A model generated the notes under the pieces. It was given only the letters and a program-made list of their open reading frames with translations, made no database searches and was not told the DNA's origin. Of a DNA stretch of 64,000 nt, positions 34,723-44,200 are shown one piece after another; the stretch's first letter is position 1, and each line of letters starts with the position of its first letter. The translations under genes were made by a program, and so were the position numbers. Source of the stretch: Acorus gramineus (lineage: Eukaryota > Streptophyta > Magnoliopsida > Acorales > Acoraceae); assembly GCA_030737835.1 (NCBI GenBank), contig JAUJYN010000020.1:1426001-1490000 (forward strand). The letters run 5' to 3'.

Positions 34723-35771
34723 ACCCGGATATGATTTGGAACTGCCAAATTCTGAAACGTTACCGGAATTCGATGAAATTTTCGTGAGTGGCTTGAAATG
34801 GCACCAGGACACATAATGTGCAGTTAGATTTTCAATCGGAGTTCTCAAGCTCATGATGATAGCTAAAAATCCAAAATTTTAGCGGTTCCGATCGAAAAAA
34901 GAAAAAGTTGTAAAACTGTCAGAAATGTTCCAAAGGTGACCAGAAGGCTAAAAGTGACACATATATAACACCCACATCTCCCCCTTCCCTTCCCCTTCTC
35001 TTGGTAAGCTTTCCCCTCTTCTTTTTCTGATATTTCAGCTCATTGGGTGTGTTGGGAGGTGGTGCATGCTAAGTGTTTGTGTTTTGGTTTGTGTGTGCTT
35101 GGTTGCTTGGGTGTAGGGGTGTTGGCGTGCCCGTGTGTCTACTGCCCAGTGTGTGCTGCCTCTGCCTAGCATGCTCTGTCTACTGCCCTGCTAGTACCAG
35201 CACTCCTATCGCCCTTTGTGCTCGCGACAGTCAGAAGCACTGCTTGACAAAGATTGACTCCTATGTGTGTATTTTCAAGTTTAGAGCCAAAGCATTACGA
35301 AAGAGCTAGGGCTATAACTTCGCTACTTGGAAATAAGTCAAGCGAGAACAAAGAAGAATCTGTCAGTTCTTGAAAAATTCATATGATCGGTGTTGGCCCC
35401 GACATGCACGCCCAGCGGCTGTGCCCAGCATGCCCTGCCAGCACCTGCGTCTGTGCCCAGCGCATCCTGCGGAGTGCCCTGCGTCTGTGCCCAGCGAGCC
35501 CTGCGCTTGTGTTATATATGTGTCACTTTTAACCTGCTGGTAACCGTTGGAGCGTTCTGGCAGTTTTTCGTTTTTTTTCGGTTTTCGATCGGTACCGCTA
35601 ATTTTTGGACTGTTAGCTATCGTCCTGAGCTAGAGGACTCCGATTGAAAATCTAACTGCATATTTGGTGTCCTGGTACCATTTTAGACCTCTCACGAAAA
35701 TTTCGTTGAATTCCTGTAACGTTTCCGAAATTTCACAGTTCCGGGGCGTATCTGGGTTTTTAAGTCGCCCG

Positions 35772-35780
35772 CTATATAAG
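35772..35780 (+). promoter_or_regulatory. TATA box of S1
   Basis: CTATATAAG lies about 262 bp from the LTR start. Transcription would begin about 30 bp later, near CACTATTCATC (about 35803). The same box is seen in H, G (as TTAAATATAAG), S2 and S3. Confidence 0.7.
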
Positions 35781-35906
35781 TGGAATCTAAAAATATCCTG
35801 GCACTATTCATCATCTCCTACCTTGAGCCCTCTCTCTCCTCTCCTCCGTTTTTCTTCCGTTTGAGGCCCTTAGACCCCTCAAAGCTTAAAAGTTAAAACC
35901 TAGGAA

Positions 35907-35931
35907 GTGTAGATCGGGTCCCGATCTACAC
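35907..35931. repeat. 25-nt palindrome in S1 leader
   Basis: GTGTAGATCGGG and its exact reverse complement are separated by one base. Equivalent perfect palindromes occur in S3 (55540-55564) and S2 (45914-45938, with A in place of T at the centre on the plus strand). H keeps only one arm. Confidence 0.9.
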
Positions 35932-36097
35932 CCCGGTGGTTTCAAATCCCCATTCCGGCGAGTTTTGGCCGTCCGTCCGCCCTCTCTTCTCCTCTGTTTT
36001 GAGCCATCTCGGTGGTGGAGGTAGATCGGGGCGTTGGAAACCCTTTGGGAGAGGTTTCGGTGCGCGGAGAGCAACCGGATTTCCTTTCCTCCCCTTG

Positions 36098-36105
36098 GTA
36101 AGCCT
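36098..36105 (+). other. Donor-like site 1 of S1
   Basis: CCTTG followed by GTAAGCC. GTAAG-type donors occur at the same place in S0, G, H, A, S2 and S3. It would open an intron ending at 37270. Confidence 0.4.
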
Positions 36106-36229
36106 CTTTTTCCTCTCTTTCTTGCCTAGATGTATGCTAGGAGGGTGGAAATGGGGTTGGGTGGTGGTTGGGTGGGTGGCCGTCGGAGGGCTGTGGGAGG
36201 CGGTCGGAGGCTGTGGTGGTGGTCGGAGG

Positions 36230-37180
36230 TGGGTGCTAGTGCAGCTCGGGCAGGCGGGCTGCTGTCTCGGGCAGGGCAGCAGCGCAGGGGGTGCAGGCGC
36301 AGGTGGCTGGCGCGGATGCGCGCGCGCGTGCGCACGGGCGCGCGTGCGTACGCTCGGGCGGTGCTGGGGGCCAGCAGGGCTGGGCGTGCGGGCGCTCGAC
36401 TGGCGCTGGGGGCCAGCAGGGCTGGGCGTGCGCGCTGGCAGGCCGGGCGAGCTGGCTGGGCGCGCAGGCGAGCAGGGCAGGGGCGCTCGGGCATCAGGCG
36501 GGCAGTGCCCCGGGCGTGCAGGCGAGCGGTGCTCGGGCCACTCGGCGACGCGCGCAGGCAGGCAACGCGGGCAGGCTGGCAGGCACGCGGGGCGCGTGCT
36601 GCCAGGCGCGCTGGGCGCGTGTTGCGCGGGCGTGCGCGTGGACGCTGGGTGAGGGTCCCGGGTGCTGGGCGCTGGGTCACGGGTACCGGGTGCTGGTCGA
36701 GGGTGCTGGGCGCTGGGGCATTGGGCGCTGGGCACCGCTGCGGGGCGTCGTGCGGGGTACGCGCGGGGTGCGCGCGGGGCGCGGCGAGGCGGCTGGTGGT
36801 GCGCGCAGGGTGCGCGCGGGGCGGAGTTGGTGGTGCGCGCGGGGTGCGCGCGGGGGCGGAGCTGGTGGTGCGCGCGGGGTGCGCGCGGGGCGAGGCGCTA
36901 GGCGCGTGGGGCGTGCGGCGTGCTCGCGTGGTGTGCGCGGGGAGCGCGGGGGTGCGCGCGGGCTGCTGCGGCGGGGCGCAGTGGGCGGCGGCGCACCGGG
37001 TGGCTCAGCTGCGGGTCCAGGGCGGCGGGCAGGGGCCCGGCGGCGCCTGGGCGCGCGGGCTGAGGCTTGGCGGCGCACCCGAGGGGTCGGGCGGCCGTGC
37101 GGGTGGTTGCCGGCCGTGCGGGTGGTTGCCGGGGGTACTCGGGCTAGCGTGCGTGCGGGTCGTATGCACGTTTGCCCGAG
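36230..37180. repeat. GC-rich tract in S1
   Basis: GGGGTGCGCGCGGGGCG-type sequence of about 0.95 kb, inside the intron-like interval. Long overlapping frames (354 residues at 36130-37194, 339 residues at 36291-37310, 269 on the minus strand) are taken as artefacts of composition. Confidence 0.8.
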
Positions 37181-37270
37181 TGTTAGGTGTTTAGTTGTGG
37201 GTTTTGTATGTTTGGGTATTTTTAGAGTATTTATGTATTGTTCTCACCATATTGAATGTCTGTCTTGCAG

Positions 37271-37306
37271 ATCTGGACGGACGGTCGCGCGACGACCCAG
37301 ATACTG
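37271..37306 (+). other. Mini-exon-like segment of S1 (36 nt)
   Basis: It is bounded by TTCTCACCATATTGAATG..., TGTCTTGCAG on the left and GTGAGTGGG on the right. Its length is 36 nt and it begins ATCT. Nine type 1 copies in the window keep both borders, eight of them at exactly 36 nt. Confidence 0.5.
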
Positions 37307-38069
37307 GTGAGTGGGACAATCCAACCCAGTAGAGAGGTGTTATACGCACTTGGGCGTATACCGACCTCTCCTGGGGCACCATGGATAGATATTGGCATGC
37401 GTAATATGTATATCATGCGAGCATGATTTAATTGTAGAATGCATGTTACCCTAGACTTTGCATGTTAGGGACTTGCACCCTTAGGATATGTGTATGAGCC
37501 ATGCAGCATGTCCCCTGGTTCCATGTTAGGAAGCCCGACCGATGCATGTGCCCTACTAGTTTATTTATTAAATTAAATGCTAGTATTTGTTTAATTGCAT
37601 GTTATAGTGAATATTATAGGGGAGGGGCCTTGCGAGGACAGCGGTGAGACCCGGGTTAGGGTACACCGTGTTCCTTGTTTGGTTGTCGGGGTGTCCTATA
37701 ACGGGAACTCACACTGCCCTCCCGAGTTTCTTTCCCCCAATGATATTCCACCCTTATTATAACCTTATGCATGTTCCCCGCATCGTAGTTATGCGCCCTG
37801 GTGGGTTCTGAGGAATTCAGAACAGTAGTGTTGTTATGATGTGTTGTCTGCGGATCCGAGTGGATCATATGCGATGGATAGGCTTTTCTGTTCCCTTCGT
37901 TGGATCCGTGTAGAGACTACCTCAGCGTTAGACAGGTTGTCCCGTGCAGGGGCTCCCAGTAGTAGGCGCCTCCTGATCTGGTAGAAGGACTGTGCTGAAC
38001 ATGGGAGTGGCCAAACGACCTACGGAGTGAGGAGAGACTACCGGTGGACCAAGGGTGACCAACAGCCTA

Positions 38070-38420
38070 GTCAGTCCCAAGAGCCTATGTCACCCGTTGT
38101 AGGGTGAGGGTGAGTGGGTTGGCGATGAGCGACCCGCTGGATTTGTCTATGGATGATTGTCAGTCCCAATATCCTATGTCACTCCTGTTGAGGGGTGAGG
38201 GTGAGGGTGTAGTGGGTTGGCGATAGCGACCTGCTGGATTGGTGTAGTTAGTCCCAATATCTTTGGTCACCCATTGAGGGTGAGGGTGAGGGTGTAGTGG
38301 GTTGGCGGAAGCGACCCACCGGATTTGTGATTGGATTTTGATTAGTCCCAATATCCTTGGTCACCCATTGAGGGTGAGGGTGAGGGTGTAGTGGGTTGGC
38401 GTTAGCGACCCACTAGTTTG
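38070..38420 (+). repeat. Four G-run/hairpin repeats in S1
   Basis: Units start near 38070, 38160, 38248 and 38342 with AGTCCCAA(T/G)A. Each then has GGGTGAGGGTGAGGGTG and GTGGGTTGGCG...CGACCCAC. Four GGG runs in about 24 bp fit a G-quadruplex pattern in most units. Confidence 0.88.
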
Positions 38421-38517
38421 AGGAATTGTTGTTATTTGTGGCCAATATTGTCTGTGATGCATGGGTTGTGCCGTTCACTGAGCGTGTGGCTCACCCCTCG
38501 CATAATATTTTTTTCAG

Positions 38518-38910
38518 TGTCATCTGAGTCGGATCTGGAGGAGGAGCTCCCCGAGGGACTTCATCAGTAGCGGAGTAGCGCCACGTCCCGCGAGTATCAG
38601 AGGCTATCAGCATCCCTTGTGCCTGTATGTATTATTTTCCGTGCTTGGGCACGCGTTTGTGTTGTATTTGGATGTCTTTGTATGTATATTGGCTCTCACA
38701 GGACATGTGATTATGTATGGAGTCTGTAGTGTGTTTTGATTACAGATTCAGTCTTTAGCTTCCGTATTTGGTGTACATATCATGTCAGCCCTGCTTTTGT
38801 TGTCTGTGTGCCATTCTGGTTGCTTGTGTATGATATATTATTGACCTCCTGTGTAGATTCTGATATTTTATATACACTTGCCGCGTCTCGGGGACGCCCG
38901 GGGCGTGACA
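38518..38910 (+). other. Final exon-like part of S1
   Basis: It is preceded by CGCATAATATTTTTTTCAG, a good acceptor-like site (AG at 38516-38517). E (11405), B and the left LTR of C have the matching CATACTGTTTCTTTTCAG. The part runs to the LTR end and would lead into the primer site in a full element. Confidence 0.4.
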
Positions 38911-41286
38911 GCCTGTGCCTAGCGTGCCCTACTGTGTGCCCCTGCGTCTGTGCCCAGCGCGCGCCCTGCGCCTGTTCCCAGTGCGTTCTGCGACGTTCCC
39001 TGCGACTGTGCCCAGCGCGCCTTGCCCTGCCTGTGCATCCCGAGTGCTGCCCCGCGTGTGCGTGCCTCCCCCTGCATGCGTGCTGCCCCGCTTGCCCTGC
39101 TCGCGTGCTGCCTCGCGATGCGTGACGATTCGGGTTGCGGTGAGTGGTTCGATCCAACCCTTTGGGATGCGCTCGATGCATGTAGTCGTGCATCGCGCAT
39201 CCATGGGGCTTCTTTGCACCCTAAATATGTTAGATATTTGCATGCTAGGCTTGTATAGCTCGTATATTGCGTAGAACCCCCTTTTCTACCATATACTTGC
39301 CTATGTATATTCATGTGTGAATTATTATGTATGCATGCGCCCTTCATGTATGGGCATGTGTGATGTGGGTTTTCATGAATGTATAGAATAAGCATGCCTT
39401 AGGTAGTCTCTATGAGTAATACTACCATATTAATTCAAATATCCAGCATGATTAAGTCTGGGTTAATAACGAGCACATGCCTAATATTCCCTTGTGATAA
39501 GACTCGAGGGCGTGGTGTAGTTGTTGCGCCCATGCTAATGGGGCAAAGCTATGACCAACTTCAAGAGATGATGAGCTCTCTCTCGCCCTCTCCCTCTGCA
39601 CGAACTGAGTAAGTAGATGCGATTTCCTACTCAACTCAGGTTCGTTTGGAATATTGGCATGCACCTATTAGTGCGTGAGATCGTGCTTGACCCTTCCCTT
39701 TTAAGTTAGTGATATCCAACGCATGCTTAAGTTATACCTGGTATGTTTATATGATTAATGGCCTTGTATGCATGTTTAAGTGGGCCATACCATGTATGCA
39801 TGTTGTATGATTTGTTGTTTATGATGTAAATCCATGTTAGGGGATACCCTTATAGTCCATTATTAGATGATTGTGCATATGGTTCATGCACATATCTATG
39901 ATATGATTCTTCTGTTATATATATACACATGTTAAAACTAATTAGGCCTATCTAAAATAGGCATGGGTACGACCCGCTGTCGGGATGTACCTCATTAGTT
40001 AGTGCGCGAGCGATGTAATCGCCCCTACATCCGTGTGATGCACTTGAATGGAATTAAGAAGAATTCATTTGTTGTATCGGTTTGGTTAAACTGGTAGCTT
40101 TGGCATTAAGTTAGGCCTACCCGTGCTGGGCGCGTATATGAACCGCCTGTTGGGTTATATGCTTTGGGCTTATTTCTGCTTGAGAGCACAGGTAACCCCT
40201 CGCGTCTGAGCGATGCACTCGTGTGGGAGTCCAAGAGTATTCGCTATCATCGATATGTGATTATCGAGCGTAGTTGACTTTCCCATAGGGTTCGCCTTGC
40301 GAACGTGGGGTGCTTCCTCCCGACATCGTCGTGCGTTGAACACCCCATCATCGAAACTGTCCTGTTTGGGTGCCACCACTTGTAGGTACTACTGATGCGT
40401 ATCGCGGTATGCATTTGGCTGATGTACTGATCGTGGAATGCCGACAAGTAGAGGCTATGCGGGAGAGGGCTACCAGATGATTTTTGCGCATGGAATCGTT
40501 CTTCCCTTCTTCGAATCCGCGTTGAAGCTACCCGACGTTAAAGCTATCTTGACAGAGGGCTATTACCTGTAGGTACTACCGATGCGTTCGGTAGATGTAC
40601 TGATCATGGGAGTATACCAGGTAGAGGCTACTCGGGAGAGGGCTACCGGATGACGAAGGGTGTAGAACAAAAGGTTTTCTTCCAACAGTTTTGTGGCACC
40701 CTTAGGGGTGGTGAAGTCACGTCACCACGTGACCCATTCATTTTTCGTCCGTTCCCATAGTTGTTGGGTCCGGTTACGTATCGATGTTCAGAGACATTGT
40801 TGGGCAGTTATCTCGATGTAGATGATCCAATAGTGTTGTGTAGACCAGTAATTCCGTGTCTCTTCGACCAACGATATGGTCTCTCCCCAAGAGTCCCAAG
40901 AGTCTCCCTCCGGGAGTGAGGGTGAGGGTGAGGTTGGTCGCGCCGCCGCGTGACCTTGTTATCCATTTGGTTTCCACCCATGTTTTCCTTGAAAGGAAAT
41001 TACCTTAACATTAAACTTTTGAAATGGTGATTGGTTTCCAGCCACTCACTGAGCTTGTAGCTCACCCCTCGCATACTGTTTCTTTTCAGGGGCAGGGTTG
41101 GGCATGGAGCTGGATCTTCCCTGTGGTGAGGTCTTATGTGCGTGAAGTGTTCTGTCGGACGGGTGGCGAGTGCGAGGCTGTCAGCAGTCCTAGAGTCATT
41201 TTATGTATTGTAAATCGTGCATGTGGCACATGTTGTATTTTATTTGGACTAGACTTGGCTCTCACAAAACATTGATTGTGTATTCG

Positions 41287-44200
41287 TGTTATGCCTGTGT
41301 CATTTGGAGCCATTTCGGTTAAGCCTTGGTCACTTCTGGGTCATTCAGGGCCTTTTTTATTTTTCGATCGGAGCCGCTAAAATTTTGGCTTTTAGCCACC
41401 TGCGGGAGTTAGAGCACTCTGATTGGAAATCTGATTGCATATTATGGGTCTTGGTACCGTTTAGTACTACCCATAAAAATTTCATCGAATTCCGGTAACG
41501 TTTTGAAAAATATGCAGTTCCGAATCACATCCGGGTTTGGCCGTTACTGGGTTTCGGTGGGCGAGATATTTTTGAGTGTGTGGTGCTTCTCCGCACACTT
41601 CCCAATAAAGCAAAAATAAGTGGTTGAGTGAGGGTGAGCCTAACCCTAACCTCACCACCCCCTTATGGTCACCCCAAAACACTATTTGGGCATGAAAATG
41701 ACCATTTTGCCCCCTCTCTCTCTCCCCCTCTCTCCCAACTCGTGGATCTCTCTTTCTCTCCCTCTCTTGGTCTCTTTTTCCTCTCTTTGTGTGTGGAGAA
41801 GGAGGAGGAAGAAGCAAAGGAAGGAGAAGGTGAAGGAGGAAGAGCAAGGTTTGTGTTTGTGTTGTTGTTGTTGTTGATCCCCCTCTCTCTAGCTCCCTTT
41901 TCATGTCTTCCCCCCCCCTGATTTGCAGCCAAAGAAGGCTGAGGAGGGCTGAGGAGGTGGTGGTAGTGGTGGTGGTGGTTGAGGTGGTCGCAGGTGCATC
42001 GAGGGCCCCCGAATCTCCCCCTTTCATTCCCCCTCCCAAGGTGAGCTCTTCCCCTTCTTTTCTTGGTTTTTCATGGCTTAGGGGGTTGTGGGGAAGTCAT
42101 GCATGTTAGGTATTTGGTTTAGGGTGAGTGAGAAGTGTGGGGGATGGGTTAAAAGGGGTGAAAAAGGGATTAAGGATGGCTGGGCGCGCGCAGGGGCCTG
42201 TCTGCGCGCGTGCGCGCGCAGGCGCGCGCAGAGGAGCGCTGGCAGGCACAGGCGGGTACGCACGTGCGCGTGCGCGCGGACGTTGGTAGCGAGCGGGGTG
42301 TGCGCAGGATGTGCGCGCGAGTGCGCGCAGGCTCGAGCGGGGCAGTGTGCCTGGGTGCGCGGGAAGGTGCCAGTGCGCGCGCGCGCATGCGTGCGCGTGC
42401 TGGGGCATGCGTGGGGCTGCCCAGGGTCTCGGGTAGGTGCCGGGGCACTTGGGCATGCGTGCGTACGCGCGTGCTCGCATGCGTGCGAGCCCGTATGCGT
42501 GCATGTCTAAGTCTTAGGCATTTCTAGTAGTTTCTAAGTGTTATAATGTGTTGTTACTCACCAAATTTGATGCCTTTACCTTGCAGATCTCGTTGGATGG
42601 GATGCGCGAGGTCCCGGGTTGAGGTGAGTGGTTCGATCCAATCCCCCCCCCCTCGGGATGCGCTCGACGCGCGTAGTCACGCGTCGCGCATCGATGGGGC
42701 CCCCTAGCTATACTACTTGTGTAGATAAGTAGTATGGCCATGCTTAAGCTATAATATGTAGATATCTTGCATGCTAGGCTTATATACATGTATGAATGAT
42801 TGTGTTGTCACGCCCCAGGGCGGCCGTCCCGGGGACGCGGCAAGTGTATATAAAATATCAGAATCTACACAGGAGGTCAATAATATATCATACACAAACA
42901 ACCAGAATGACACACAGACAACAAAGAGTCTGACATGATATATACACCAAATGCGGAAGCAAAAGACTGAATCTGTAAATAAACATACTACAGACTCGAT
43001 ACTCAATCATCTGTCCTGTGAGAGCCAATATACACAAATACAACTGAATATATACAAACGCGTGCCAAGCACGGAAATAAAATACATACAGTCAAGAAGG
43101 GATGTTGATAGCCTCTGGCACTCGCGGAACGTAGCGCTGCTCCGCTACTGAAGGAATCCCTCAGAAAGCTCCAACTGCTGCTCCGGCTCCAGCTCAGGCT
43201 CAGTGGCAACTGGGGAAAAACATATGCGAGGGGTGAGCCACACGCTCAGTGAACAGCACAACCCATGCATCACAGACAATATTGACCACTATCCAGATCT
43301 TAATAATCCACAATCTCTTATTAACAACCACAAAATGGTAACAAATACTCAAACTAGTGGGTCGCTCAATCGCCAACCCACTACACCCTGACCCTCACCC
43401 TTCAATGGGTGATATAGGATTTTGGGACTGATAATCATCCAATCACAACACCAATGGGTCGTTCATCGCCAACCCACTACACCCTCACCCTCACCCTTCC
43501 ACGGGTGACATAGGATTTTGGGACTGACTAGGCTGTTGGTCACCCTTGGTCCACCGATAGTCTCTCCTCCACTCCGTAGGCCGCTTGGTCTACTCCCACA
43601 TTCAGCACAGTCCGAAACCAAATCAGGAGGTGCCTACTAATGGAAGCCCTCACCCACAACTTCAGCACAGTCCGAAACCAAATCAGGAGGCGCCTACTGA
43701 TGGGAACCCTTGGAAGGGATGGCCTTTCTAACGCTGGGGCAGCCTCTGCCGGATCCAACGAAGGGGACAGAACAGCATATCCATACGCATATGATCCACT
43801 CGGATCCGCCGACAACGCATCTCTACAATTCTAATGTCCTGAATTCCTCAGAATTCCTCCAGGGCGCATAACCAATATGCGGGGAACATACACAATAATT
43901 AGTAAGGGTGGAATATCATTGGGGGAAAGAAACTTGGGAGGGCAGCGTGAGTTCCCGATATAGGACACCCCGACAACCAAACAAGGAACACGGAGTACCC
44001 TAGCCCGGGTCTCACCGCTGTCCTCGCGAGGCCCCTCCCCTATAATATTCACTAATTATGCTAATAATCATATAATTTGGTATAACATTTCTTATAATAT
44101 TATTGGGACAAGAAACCTTGGGAGGGCAGCGTGAGTTCCCGATACAGGACACCCCGACAACCAAATAAGGAACACGGAGTACCCTAACCCGGGTCTCAGT

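Larger units (their letters stand above)
25063..34970 (-). mobile_element. Full-length Tekay chromovirus A
   Basis: A structurally complete element on the minus strand: 5' LTR 32586-34970, primer site, gag-pol, polypurine tract and 3' LTR 25063-27650. The target duplication is perfect (CCCAC at 25058-25062 and 34971-34975), and the element lies inside LTR B. All domains are present in order, but the coding is broken, with roughly a handful of lesions. Over the last 350 bp the two LTRs differ at about ten sites (near 3 percent), which suggests an insertion about 1 million years ago at a commonly used plant LTR rate; the LTRs also differ in length (2,588 against 2,385 bp). Confidence 0.95.
32586..34970 (-). 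repeat. A 5' LTR (2,385 bp)
   Basis: The partner of 25063-27650, with the same order of parts: one G-run repeat unit (about 33090-33165), mini-exon-like segment 33756-33791, a short GC-rich tract (33890-34160), CA microsatellite (34531-34566) and W-box block (34593-34722). Confidence 0.95.
35510..38910 (+). mobile_element. Solo LTR S1, type 1 Tekay (3,401 bp)
   Basis: It starts TGTTATATATGTGTCAC and ends CCCGGGGCGTGACA. The flanks are GCTTG (35505-35509) and GCCTG (38911-38915), a 5-bp duplication with one C/T difference. There is no internal region, so it is a solo LTR, inserted in the GC-rich tract of LTR B. It shows the full LTR plan best, because it reads on the plus strand. It closely resembles S3. 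Confidence 0.92.
24171..41286 (+). mobile_element. LTR B, type 2 Tekay, host of A and S1, interrupted by C
   Basis: The parts are 24171-25062, 34971-35509 and 38911-41286. It starts TGTTAGGCCTGTGTCATTTGG. It contains the E-like U3 (24380-24780), the leader, a GC-rich tract, two ~200-bp modules (40310-40680) and the final acceptor-like TTTCTTTTCAG (41091). It stops at 41286 within the U5-like part, where element C begins; the rest of B must lie past the window. No internal region is seen to its left, so it may be a solo LTR. Confidence 0.75.

Noticed and set aside
36130-37194. Open frames of 354 and 339 residues
   Set aside because: The same tract in S1; two overlapping frames on one strand plus another on the opposite strand show there is no coding constraint.
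38070-38420. CRISPR-like array
   Set aside because: The repeats are adjacent tandem units without distinct spacers, occur inside a eukaryotic LTR, and recur in every LTR copy.
25063-38910. S1 as a third LTR of element A
   Set aside because: S1 lies in the opposite orientation, has its own near-perfect duplication and sits in LTR B sequence that continues on both sides.
41636-41652. Telomere-like CCTAACCCTAACC word
   Set aside because: Only about two partial units within the LTR leader, present in both LTRs of C; not an interstitial telomere array.
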